Source: a bacterium (GTDB lineage: Bacteria > Verrucomicrobiota > Verrucomicrobiia > Limisphaerales > UBA11358). From it: a DNA stretch of 64,000 nucleotides. Positions 1 through 7,947 of this stretch are shown here, piece after piece (position 1 is the first letter of the stretch; each line of letters starts with the position of its first letter). The stretch covers positions 186,001 through 250,000 of the forward strand of contig JAKAFL010000001.1 in the NCBI GenBank assembly GCA_021817945.1, read 5' to 3'. The notes under the pieces are model-generated. The model was not told the origin of the DNA. It saw only the letters and a list, made by a program, of their open reading frames with translations, and made no database searches. The position numbers were made by a program, and so were the translations under genes.

Positions 1-449
1 CCAAGACAAACCGACATCGAAAATCATACCGTTGAACAAAAGAAGAGACTTGAGAACAATTGCATGACCCATTTTGCGCCCAGGAATCTTGGCTCCAAAT
101 TGGCAGTCCTTTTTGGGCGATCGTCAAGTCTCATAATCCCGCCATTTGCCCAAAAATTGCCTTCTTCGTCCCCTTTGAATTCAATTTTTTGCAACCCGTT
201 TACGAATAGATTGTTACGACAAATTGGCGATTAAAACAGGCTCAAAATTTTTAAAACCCTCGGCTTGTGCGTTAATCCTTGGATTCAGTGAAAATTTGCT
301 CTTTCTTTGGGCAAGACAACAACCGGCCTGCTTTAAATCGGGACAGTTGGAAAGCCATTCAAAAACTCTCGCTCTTATTTTTCAAGAGAAGCCTCCATTT
401 TTCAGAATTTATCAATTTGGCACGCCGCTTGCGAAGTTTGAGTGGATTT
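1..449. other. Left-edge non-coding stretch
   Basis: No gene is supported here. It is moderately AT-rich and precedes the fibronectin-III protein, so it probably holds that gene's promoter, but I could not pick a convincing -35/-10 pair. A minus-strand frame of about 60 codons (roughly 26 to 205, TTG start) is open, but it matches no family I know and has no clear ribosome binding site. Confidence 0.5.
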
Positions 450-1256
450 ATGGCGGTAGTCGTACCAGCGGTTTACAAATCGGTTAAATTTTTTAGGCCA
501 TGGACTGCCTTGATGATTCTGGCAGTCGTGTTTTTTGCCCTCCCATCAAATGCCAGCACAAGCCTGCAAGTAAGTTGGAGCCAAAGCAGTGACACCAATG
601 TGTTGGGTTACAAGGTTTATTATGGAACGGCAAGCCAGCAGTACACCAACACCATATTGGCTGGAAATGTCACAAACATAATGGTTTCTGGCATTCAGCC
701 CGGAGTGAGGTATTATTTTGCGGCGACCAGCTACAATGCCGCCGGTTGGGAAAGCTCTTTTTCCCCGGAAATTTCATACATTGTTCCCGTTGGCCCGGCT
801 CCTCTGTCTGGAATGGCCAGTTCTGCATCCGGATTTTCATTCATGGTGAATGGAATGGCATCAAATCCCTATGTGGTTTTGGCCTCGACCAACCTGGTCA
901 ACTGGGTGGCACTGGCCACAAACATGGCTCCGTTCCTGTTTACAGACGCCAATGCAAGCCAGTATGGACATCGCTATTACAAGGCGGTTTTGGAATCAAA
1001 TTACAAGCCTCAAATTTCAGCGGCCCCAAGCATCACATGGCCCGCTTTGAAGGCGCCAATCCGCTCTCAGGCTGGCTTTAGTTTTAATGTCGAGCAAACG
1101 TCCGGGGCCAATTATGTCGTTTTGGCCTCGACCAATCTGATTAATTGGACGGCACTGGCCACAAACCTGGCGCCATTCACTTTTACCGACGGAAACAGCT
1201 CCAATTTCAATCATCGTTACTACAAAGCTGTTTTGGAAAGCGCCTACGTGCCTTGA
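450..1256 (+). CDS. Secreted fibronectin type III protein with duplicated C-terminal repeat
   Basis: Probably an exported surface protein of unknown role. From the ATG at 450, a basic start and a hydrophobic stretch (about residues 14-30, ending near SNAS) form a signal peptide. A fibronectin type III domain follows, about residues 34-115, with typical SWSQS, GYKVYYG and YYFAATSYN segments. The C-terminal half holds two copies of a repeat with the core VVLASTNL.NW.ALATN and the end HRYYKAVLES; the cores are 243 bp (81 codons) apart. From memory, repeats of this kind are common in large verrucomicrobial secreted proteins. An in-frame TTG at 279 would add 57 residues ahead of the signal peptide and is less likely. 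There is no PEP-CTERM tail. The gene ends one base before the convergent exosortase gene. Confidence 0.7.
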   Translation: MAVVVPAVYKSVKFFRPWTALMILAVVFFALPSNASTSLQVSWSQSSDTNVLGYKVYYGTASQQYTNTILAGNVTNIMVSGIQPGVRYYFAATSYNAAGWESSFSPEISYIVPVGPAPLSGMASSASGFSFMVNGMASNPYVVLASTNLVNWVALATNMAPFLFTDANASQYGHRYYKAVLESNYKPQISAAPSITWPALKAPIRSQAGFSFNVEQTSGANYVVLASTNLINWTALATNLAPFTFTDGNSSNFNHRYYKAVLESAYVP

Positions 1257-1257
1257 T

Positions 1258-2934
1258 TCATAAGCCTCCCTTGCCGGGAATTGGTAATACCCGGGCGGAG
1301 AACACAGCGGAGGTTTTGATTGGCGCGGTACTCTTTGATGTCGAGCTTGTTTGGGGAATCGCGGGCATTACACTGATGGATTGTTCCAGTTGGTTGGTGA
1401 CATCCCGCCAGGCGGTCTCGGGATCGGTCTCGCCTGACACGATGATCTCAAAAACCTTCTGTCCGCGGTCTCCCCTGCCCTCCCAGACAGCCCGAACCAG
1501 GTTGTAGCGGGCTGATTCGTTTTGGACATAGGCATCACGGCTGGCCCCGGATTCCCAGCGGCAATGAAAAACTTGCACGCGGCTGGTGTCATTGGCAAAA
1601 ACATACCTGCGAATGGGCAATTCGATGCCATGGACGTCCAAAAAACTCAGTTGCGGGCCTTCTTCAATTTTTAATCCCATGGCCGTTAGGCAAATTTCCG
1701 GGGTATGCCTCTTGGCCAGATACCCAGCCACGCGTCCCGGTCGCCAATCAAAATAAAATGCCTGCCAGAATGTGCCGTCGGGGGCAGTCCACGTTCCTTC
1801 CTTGCCTTGATCATAGCGCAATAAATTCCTTGTGGTCTCGTCAATGGCCAGCGATTTAAACGAGGGATTTTCAGAGGGGAATTGAAATGTCCAATCCGGG
1901 GATTTATGGATGTGTTGATCACGCTCATAGTACCAGGCGTGAACGCCGACTTCCACCAGGGCCAGCCAGCCAGCCAAGGCCCAGCCGAGATATTGAACTT
2001 TTGATGAATTCAAACCCGGTTGAGAGGTGCCATCGGAAACCACTTTATTTGGCCCGGTTGAATGGGGTGAAGTCTCGGCATTTTGGCGGCGCCAAAGCCA
2101 GTACCCCAACAGCCAGAGAATGGCCGTGCAAAAAAGGGCCGTCGAAACGCCGGCCGGGTCATGATAGGATTCAATGGCAGCAACCCCATTACGAGCCGCA
2201 ATCATGGTGAGAAAAAACATCCGTCCGATATTGAAGATGAGGGCAAGAAGAAACCCTGCTGGAATGAACAAAATCCGCCATGGAATACGCAGACGGAAAA
2301 ATTCACCCAAAAAAAGGCAGGTCATGAGGCTGGTTTGAAAGGAGCGGATGCCACTGCATGCCTCCTCAATGCCCACGATTCCACTGGCCACCTGGATCAA
2401 ATTGCCATGGAGCAAGGCGGGGACCCCTGCAACATAAAGCATTTGCATGACCACCAAGGCGCTAAAGTGGGTGAGACCTTGGATGATTGGAGCTTCAAAC
2501 AAGGTCGGCCACGGAATGGCCACTAAAATAAATGAAATGGGAAACGCCAACTCGGTCATCCAGCGCTTGCCAAGCGTCGTCCAAATAACCCCAAGGGTAA
2601 CCCCCACAGTCATGATGCCAAACACCCACTGAATGATTCGCCACTCTGGTGTGGCCGCTTCCACCAGTCGCACGGGAAGATAGCACAAGGCGAAAAGCCA
2701 GGTGAAAATAACGCTGGAAACCCCCAGGATTTTACCGGCGGATGGGTTTGGAGGAGCTTGCTTGGCGGAGGCATAACGTCGCAAAAAAAGGCCACCGCAA
2801 AGGAATGGGACAATCAGGCCATAGCCATATTGGGGATCCGTGGCCCACTCGATTCTCAGGTTGTTGATCAAACGAACCCAGAGGTAAACCAATGCCATGA
2901 GGACCACTCCCCAAACATAGAGGTTTTTTTTCAT
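1258..2934 (-). CDS. Exosortase with fused EpsI-type C-terminal domain
   Basis: Inner-membrane transpeptidase-like enzyme expected to recognise and cleave PEP-CTERM sorting tails of exported proteins. The first 280 or so residues are multi-spanning and carry the exosortase signature: EEACSGIRSFQ with the presumed catalytic Cys193, Arg238 in FNIGRMFF, and His258 in SYHDPAG. Residues about 320-530 are a soluble EpsI-like domain (FYFDWRPG, HTPEICL segments) that in many bacteria is a separate protein; a fusion of about 550 residues is common. Likely substrates in this window are the PEP-CTERM proteins at 3858, 5916 and 50843. The phosphopantetheinyl transferase gene ends 3 bp upstream, suggesting co-transcription. 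The exosortase subtype cannot be set by eye. Confidence 0.9.
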   Translation of the reverse strand: MKKNLYVWGVVLMALVYLWVRLINNLRIEWATDPQYGYGLIVPFLCGGLFLRRYASAKQAPPNPSAGKILGVSSVIFTWLFALCYLPVRLVEAATPEWRIIQWVFGIMTVGVTLGVIWTTLGKRWMTELAFPISFILVAIPWPTLFEAPIIQGLTHFSALVVMQMLYVAGVPALLHGNLIQVASGIVGIEEACSGIRSFQTSLMTCLFLGEFFRLRIPWRILFIPAGFLLALIFNIGRMFFLTMIAARNGVAAIESYHDPAGVSTALFCTAILWLLGYWLWRRQNAETSPHSTGPNKVVSDGTSQPGLNSSKVQYLGWALAGWLALVEVGVHAWYYERDQHIHKSPDWTFQFPSENPSFKSLAIDETTRNLLRYDQGKEGTWTAPDGTFWQAFYFDWRPGRVAGYLAKRHTPEICLTAMGLKIEEGPQLSFLDVHGIELPIRRYVFANDTSRVQVFHCRWESGASRDAYVQNESARYNLVRAVWEGRGDRGQKVFEIIVSGETDPETAWRDVTNQLEQSISVMPAIPQTSSTSKSTAPIKTSAVFSARVLPIPGKGGL

Positions 2935-2937
2935 GAT

Positions 2938-3687
2938 TTACGATTCAAAGCGCCAACAGTGTAAACGAATATTTCGCTGAGGCATAGCCAAAGCGGCAGC
3001 ATAACCGCCCTGAGGCTTCAGGTCTTCCATCAACCATTCCTCCCCGGGTTGAACCCCCTGCAACCCGTGGACCAAAGAAGGTGCTGCGTCAGGAGTGAAA
3101 GAGACCATGACATCCCGCAGGTGTTCACCAATTCCTGCTCCGACCGCCTTCAAAACAGCTTCCTTTCGGGTCCATAGGCTGTAAAAGGCGTTCAATCGCT
3201 TTTCATTTGCCAATTGATTCCACGCATTAATCTCCTGTAAAGTCATTATGCCCCCAACCAGGTCCTCCAAAAAATCCAGAGGCCTGACCTGTTCCAAATC
3301 CACTCCCAATGGACACACCCTGGTGAAGGCGTATAAAGCCAGTCCTCCAGAATGCGCTTGGTTAAAGTGCAACTGCGGAATTCCAAATTTCGACGCCAGT
3401 TCCGGTTTGCCGTGCGCACCAATGAAAAACTCAAAAGATTGCGGCGGGAGGTCCATGCACAGCCCCAACATATGACGGAGTATCCCCCGGCTACAAATGA
3501 AACGGCTTCGGGAAAGCGGAGGGTGAAAACGATCTGCACGCTGGATTTCAGGCACAGTCAGCAATGACTCCCAGTCCTTAATCCGGCTGGATGCCGCATC
3601 CAGAGAAGCAACAAGCACATGAACCTGGTTGGTATCCAAATCCAGCGATTCCATTGGCAGCCAGCAGTTTTTGCCAGAATTTGGCAT
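2938..3687 (-). CDS. 4'-phosphopantetheinyl transferase, Sfp type
   Basis: Transfers the phosphopantetheine arm of coenzyme A onto a serine of carrier proteins (acyl, peptidyl or aryl carrier domains). The family motifs are clear: GVDLEQVRP with the Mg-binding acidic residues, and FYSLWTRKEAVLKAVGAG with the W-KEA-K signature. N-terminal segments such as FICSRGILRHML and GKPEL also fit the Sfp/AcpT family. Start choice is uncertain: the ATG at 3687 gives about 249 residues; a TTG at 3762 and an ATG at 3654 are also in frame, and none has a strong ribosome binding site. It sits directly upstream of the exosortase gene. No PKS, NRPS or carrier protein gene lies in the window, so the partner is unknown. 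Confidence 0.88.
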   Translation of the reverse strand: MPNSGKNCWLPMESLDLDTNQVHVLVASLDAASSRIKDWESLLTVPEIQRADRFHPPLSRSRFICSRGILRHMLGLCMDLPPQSFEFFIGAHGKPELASKFGIPQLHFNQAHSGGLALYAFTRVCPLGVDLEQVRPLDFLEDLVGGIMTLQEINAWNQLANEKRLNAFYSLWTRKEAVLKAVGAGIGEHLRDVMVSFTPDAAPSLVHGLQGVQPGEEWLMEDLKPQGGYAAALAMPQRNIRLHCWRFES

Positions 3688-3810
3688 GCGAAAGCTTAAA
3701 AACCGATGGCATTGAATCAAAGCAAATTTTTGCCAGCCGGAATCATCCCCCCGCCAACCCAATCAAAGGACACAATTGCCAACATGATAAAAAATAGAGA
3801 CCATAAAAAA

Positions 3811-3836
3811 CGCGGCCAATGTAAACATTGGCCGCG
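3811..3836 (-). terminator. Rho-independent terminator of the PEP-CTERM gene
   Basis: A perfect 11-bp stem, CGCGGCCAATG with its complement, encloses a 4-base loop and is followed on the minus strand by six T residues. It lies about 20 bp past the stop of the minus-strand gene at 3858-4679. Confidence 0.88.
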
Positions 3837-3857
3837 CGGGTTGGGGCTTAAGGGTTT

Positions 3858-4679
3858 TTAAGCGCGGGGCTTTCCGAAAGACTTCAAGCTGCAAACACCA
3901 AACGAAAGCAAAAGCAGAGAGGCCGTAACGACCGTTGAAGCCTCAGGCACAGGAGCGTAGAGCAGCAATGCCTGCGGGGGCTGACCGTCCGGATTGGGGC
4001 CATTTTGGGAGCTATCAGGACTGGGCAAAAACATTTGCACGGAAGTACTGGGGGTGAGGCTTGAAAGCGAATCCAAATAGGTGTTCATGTAACCCACCGC
4101 AGAAGAATCGCCGTTGTTGCTCACGGCTGCAAATTCGGGGTTTCCCGAAAGCGTGACCGATCCCACAGCCGATGAATCATACAACGCGGTCCAAATGGCC
4201 AACTGCAAGCCCGCCGCCTCATTAAAGTTTCCGGAGGTCAAAACCGAACTGTAATTGGCAAATAAAGTGGCCGCATTTTGAATGGCAGCAGCACCATTTG
4301 GGCCCCATGCAGGAGCAGGACTGTAAGAGGGTGAGCTTAACGCACTTGATGTGGATACAGGCGAGGCATATTGGTAGCTCTTGCCAATATAGAGCGTTCC
4401 TTCAAAGTCTGTGCATACGCTTACATATTTGCTGGGTGCACCCCCGGTGGAACCCACAGCAGTGAGGCCAATACCCCCGGCAAGCACATCGTAGTTATTG
4501 CCTTGAAAATCAACGGTGACTGTTTCAAGTGAAGCGTCCGAAATAGTGTAGCTTAAATCTGCTTTGGACTCCACCACCCCACCCCCGACAAACGCCAATG
4601 CTGCAAGAAGCGCGACGTTTTGACTTGGACGCCTAACAAAGTCTTTAAAATTTTCCATGTCCAAAATTAACACATCCAT
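3858..4679 (-). CDS. PEP-CTERM-type exported protein (PEA variant)
   Basis: An exported protein of unknown function, predicted substrate of the exosortase at 1258. The N terminus has a basic RRPSQ segment, a hydrophobic core (ALLAALAFVGGGVV) and a likely cleavage site after ESKA. The C terminus has the three-part sorting tail: VPEAST, a hydrophobic stretch (TASLLLLSFGVCS), then a short basic end (KSFGKPRA). The usual PEP is PEA here. The middle, rich in Ser, Thr and Gly, resembles proteins with an exported beta-sandwich body but shows no domain I can name. The ATG at 4679 is backed by a GGGAGGA Shine-Dalgarno just upstream; an ATG seven codons later has none. A terminator follows. Confidence 0.8.
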   Translation of the reverse strand: MDVLILDMENFKDFVRRPSQNVALLAALAFVGGGVVESKADLSYTISDASLETVTVDFQGNNYDVLAGGIGLTAVGSTGGAPSKYVSVCTDFEGTLYIGKSYQYASPVSTSSALSSPSYSPAPAWGPNGAAAIQNAATLFANYSSVLTSGNFNEAAGLQLAIWTALYDSSAVGSVTLSGNPEFAAVSNNGDSSAVGYMNTYLDSLSSLTPSTSVQMFLPSPDSSQNGPNPDGQPPQALLLYAPVPEASTVVTASLLLLSFGVCSLKSFGKPRA

Positions 4680-5192
4680 TTTCCTCCCTCTAGAGCGGCT
4701 TGGGACATCAAAATTCGCTTTTGAGACATTACATGTATCCTATCAAATTCATTACCAATAGTCATGGTTAACAGCTAGGCATGCAGAACAGCCAGCCGCG
4801 AAAAAATCAAAAAATTATTTATATCTCATTTATTATAAATGTTTTATATATTGTTCAAAACGGCAAAACAAATTTTCAAGACTCTTGAAAATGAAATCCT
4901 TAACCCATTTTCAGCCTTTTTTAAAATACAAGCTTCATACCGTTTAAATCGAAAGTTCCAATCTGAAAACCGATCAGAATTCAAAACGTCCTATTTTTAG
5001 GCATTTTGAGCCCGTTTAAGCCTTCAAATTCGTTTGAATTATATATAAATTGTTACTATTCAATGTATTGAGAATTTTCAATGAATCAACAATTCTTTGT
5101 ATAGGCGGGAATCAAACTCGCCCAAGTTTAAAGCGTTTTATCGTCGCTAAAAGATCCGTCCATCAGATGCCCACGGTTCAGAGTAGAAAAGT
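4680..5192. other. AT-rich intergenic region
   Basis: No gene seen. The stretch from about 4800 to 5060 is much more AT-rich than its neighbours, with runs such as TTATAAATGTTTTATATATTG. It lies between the start of the PEP-CTERM gene and the 3' end of the TPR gene, both on the minus strand, so it should contain the PEP-CTERM promoter. No clear -35/-10 pair or long inverted repeat was found. Confidence 0.5.
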
Positions 5193-5753
5193 CTAACGAC
5201 GGGCGGGTCGGTAATCCTCGGGACTGATTTTGGAAAGTGATTCGCAAACCTGCTGAATCAAGTCGGGTCTCCTTAGAGCTTTGGCTGCAGCACCTTTGCA
5301 CAGGAGTGCTTCAACGAGGCGGGGATCCAGGCTGAGAGCTTTCTGGGCATGATCCAAAGCGCGTTCTGGCATGCCCAATTTCAATGCCATGCCGGAGAGA
5401 TTCAACCAACCCAGTTTGTTGTCCGGGTTGATCTTGAGAGCCTCCTCCAGGCAATGAATGCCATCGAGAGGCCTGCGAAGATGTTCAAACAAGAGACCGC
5501 CCAAGTTGTTCCACGCCTTGATGTCCATGGCATCTAATTGCAACGCGTAACGATAGGCTTTTTCGGCTTGGACAAATTGACCCGTTCCCGCATAGCCCAA
5601 CCCGGCATAGAATGCGGCCCGATGTTCCTCAGGATCGGACTTCTGCCAGCTTAAGGCAAAATCAAGGACTTCGCGCCATCGTCCCATTTCGCATAGGCTT
5701 TTGGCATGGCGAGCTTTGTCCTCCGAGGATTTCACCAATGGGTTTTCCAGCAC
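5193..5753 (-). CDS. Small TPR-repeat protein
   Basis: Probable cytoplasmic or periplasmic scaffold made almost entirely of tetratricopeptide repeats. About four or five repeats can be seen, for example AAFYAGLGYAGTGQFVQAEK, AWNNLGGLLFEHLRRP and GWLNLSGMALKLGMPERA, each of about 34 residues with the small/large residue pattern of TPR helices. There is no signal peptide. The predicted start is a GTG at 5753, preceded by GGAG with a spacing of nine bases. It lies between two PEP-CTERM genes on the same strand, but there is no evidence that they share a transcript. Function unknown. Confidence 0.72.
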   Translation of the reverse strand: MLENPLVKSSEDKARHAKSLCEMGRWREVLDFALSWQKSDPEEHRAAFYAGLGYAGTGQFVQAEKAYRYALQLDAMDIKAWNNLGGLLFEHLRRPLDGIHCLEEALKINPDNKLGWLNLSGMALKLGMPERALDHAQKALSLDPRLVEALLCKGAAAKALRRPDLIQQVCESLSKISPEDYRPARR

Positions 5754-5915
5754 GGCCTAATACTCCAGTTCTTAATTGTAACTGGCAAGCGAGTTTTGAG
5801 AAGAATCCAATTTCGGAGACACGGTTAAGAGAGATTTAAAGTATCAAGCAGCCTTCACGGTCCTTGAAAAGGGGTCAACCTCAACCAATACCAAACAACC
5901 GGCCCCTGGGGCGGT

Positions 5916-6650
5916 TCAACGTCGTTTATTCTTGAAACGACGCACCACAGCGACGGCAAAATCGTGCATAGGTGTGTTTTTTCGAGCGATTCCAAGGATG
6001 AGCACGGCAAACAAGGCTGAAATGGCATTAAACATGGACCAGGAACCCGGTTCCGGAACAGCCACGGCAACCCATTCACCATCCGTTCCCGAGTAAAAAG
6101 GGATATTATACACCACTCCAGCGCCATTGACGTTAATGGTGGATTCGGAAGCAGTGAGCGAGACCATGCTGGAGGCGAGACTCTGGCCAGTCAGCACGTT
6201 GAGGCCGTTGGCCACATAAACGGAATCATAAACCACGGTATCGTATTCCGGTCCCATGGGAGACATGAAAGAATTTTCAGGGGTTAGGGACTGGCGGCTT
6301 AAAAGAACATCATTCCAGCCACGGCCCACTGCAAAATCCAATGGTGAGAGAATTTCTGAAGAGTTCCAAGTGAAAGTAAAATTAGGGTCCAATGAGGTAT
6401 TCAACCCGCTCAAACTGAAGGTGACCGGGGGTATATAGCCGTTGTATAGGTTGAAACTCAGGTAGGATCCAGCCCCAATATCCGCAACCGTCCCACTGGA
6501 GGAAGAGGACGCATCCAAAAAGATTTTGCCAGTGACACCCGCCTGGGAGGAAACAAAATCGTACTCGTAATCCAGCGCAGCGCGGGCAGGGATGACGAAG
6601 GCCATGAAAATGATCACCACCCAATCGTATGAATATCCAGATTTTGCCAT
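5916..6650 (-). CDS. PEP-CTERM exported protein with long C-terminal tail
   Basis: Predicted secreted protein sorted by exosortase. The N terminus has a hydrophobic run (WVVIIFMAFVIPARA) with a cleavage site before ALDYEYDF. The body is beta-rich and unrecognised. The sorting motif VAVPEPGS is followed by a hydrophobic helix (ISALFAVLILGIA), then an unusual tail of about 22 residues, from RKNTPMHDF to the basic end RRFKNKRR. Typical PEP-CTERM proteins stop within a few basic residues of the helix. The ATG at 6650 is the chosen start; a GTG at 6677 is also in frame. Neither has a clear Shine-Dalgarno. Confidence 0.78.
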   Translation of the reverse strand: MAKSGYSYDWVVIIFMAFVIPARAALDYEYDFVSSQAGVTGKIFLDASSSSSGTVADIGAGSYLSFNLYNGYIPPVTFSLSGLNTSLDPNFTFTWNSSEILSPLDFAVGRGWNDVLLSRQSLTPENSFMSPMGPEYDTVVYDSVYVANGLNVLTGQSLASSMVSLTASESTINVNGAGVVYNIPFYSGTDGEWVAVAVPEPGSWSMFNAISALFAVLILGIARKNTPMHDFAVAVVRRFKNKRR

Positions 6651-6677
6651 ATAGTAAGGTTTAACAGCTTGATCCAC

Positions 6678-7088
6678 TTAATAGCACAAAATAGACCAAA
6701 CAACTTAACCGAGGTGACCAAAACAACAGATATTTGACCAGCCATTTTCACCGACTCAAAATAAATCAAAAAACACAGAACCTTAACAGGTTATGACTTT
6801 TTGAATCCGAAACCAAAACCCCGATCCACTTCACTCATTACCGTTTAATGGTGGATCATTAATTCCACCGAAATGCAGGGCTTCGCCACAATGATCCACC
6901 AAAAAACCCGATTTCAAGCCATTCAAACGCTACAAGCTTGACGATAACTTCCTTAATAGTAACACAAAACGATTTTTTGGTCAAGATGAGCAGTGATCAG
7001 ACGGCAAAATAAATGGATACCCTGCCCAGCTTAGCACCAGACCTGAACGAGAACGTCCGTTTTTAAGACACGTCAACGTGAAGAGTTT
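6678..7088. other. Intergenic region upstream of a PEP-CTERM gene
   Basis: No gene is supported. It contains a 12-bp perfect inverted repeat (listed separately) and extra GATCCACTT-like copies near 6671 and 6816. It lies upstream of the minus-strand PEP-CTERM gene and downstream of the minus-strand rpe gene, so it is expected to hold the PEP-CTERM promoter. Confidence 0.45.
6849..6901. repeat. 12-bp inverted repeat, TGGTGGATCATT arms
   Basis: TGGTGGATCATT at 6849-6860 and its exact complement AATGATCCACCA at 6890-6901 are separated by 29 bases. The arms are about 200 bp upstream of the PEP-CTERM gene start at 6650. It could be a hairpin or a paired operator. There is no T-run typical of a terminator. 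Confidence 0.6.
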
Positions 7089-7787
7089 TCATTTTGAGAC
7101 CGACTCTGGAGACAAAGATGAGGCTGGTCTTGCTTGAGAAACATGCTTTTTGAGTTTCGCGATGGCAGATTTAAGATTGCGCTGGCCAAACAAGCTGGTG
7201 CCCGCAACGAATGTATCCGAACCTGCCCGTGCGCACTCCACTGCTGTTTGCAGATTGATTCCTCCATCCACGCTAATGCGATAGTTGAATTTATTTTCAG
7301 CCCGCCAATCAGCAACCTGTTGGATTTTGGGCAAGGTTTCATGGATGAATTCCTGGCCGCCGAAACCCGGGTTCACTGTCATAACGAGGATGAGGTCAAT
7401 TTTGTCCAGAAACGGCTGGAGGAGAGAGACGGGTGTGGGAGGATTGACAGCAAGGCCCACTTTTTTGCCAAGTTGTTTGATTTTCCAGATGAGAGATTCC
7501 ACTTTCTGGCCAAGTTCCACATGGATGATAATCTGGTCCGCGCCCGCTTTGGCAAAAGGTTCCAAAAGGATTTCCGCGCGCGAACACATGAGATGAACAT
7601 CAAAAAAAAGATTGGAGGCCAAAGGACGGATGGCTTTTACCACCTGCGGGCCAAAGGAAATATTGGGAACAAAATGGCCGTCCATGATGTCGAGATGCAA
7701 CCAATCAGCCTTGGCATGAGCCGCTCGGGAGGCAGCTTTTCCAAAGGAGGCGTGGTCGGCTGCAAGCAAGGAAGGTGCAATAATCAT
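7089..7787 (-). CDS. rpe: Ribulose-phosphate 3-epimerase
   Basis: Interconverts ribulose 5-phosphate and xylulose 5-phosphate in the pentose phosphate pathway; cytoplasmic TIM barrel. The sequence starts MIIAPSLLAAD, as in the family, and has the metal-binding HLDIMDG motif (His31, Asp33), FDVHLM (His65), TVNPGFGGQ, and the late Asp174 in ISVDGGIN. Length (232) is usual for the family. This enzyme would also drain xylulose 5-phosphate made by the arabinose genes at 39-43 kb. No operon partner is obvious: the hybrid kinase gene ends about 160 bp upstream. Confidence 0.97.
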   Translation of the reverse strand: MIIAPSLLAADHASFGKAASRAAHAKADWLHLDIMDGHFVPNISFGPQVVKAIRPLASNLFFDVHLMCSRAEILLEPFAKAGADQIIIHVELGQKVESLIWKIKQLGKKVGLAVNPPTPVSLLQPFLDKIDLILVMTVNPGFGGQEFIHETLPKIQQVADWRAENKFNYRISVDGGINLQTAVECARAGSDTFVAGTSLFGQRNLKSAIAKLKKHVSQARPASSLSPESVSK

Positions 7788-7947
7788 GGGATAAATAAAA
7801 CGGAAATTCTACGCAAAGAAAAGGCGATTATAAACGTTGAAACCTCGAAAATTAGAATGTAGAAACGGCGATGATTTCAAGACGGCTGAAAGGGACTTTG
7901 CAGCAAGTCCCCTGCTATTTGCCCCTGTTTCCAGTCTTGCAGCCTTC

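Noticed and set aside
26-205. Minus-strand open frame of about 60 codons at the left edge
   Set aside because: TTG start, no ribosome site, no recognisable family; too short to support.
7134-7862. Plus-strand frame of 242 codons
   Set aside because: Antisense to rpe, which is unambiguous.
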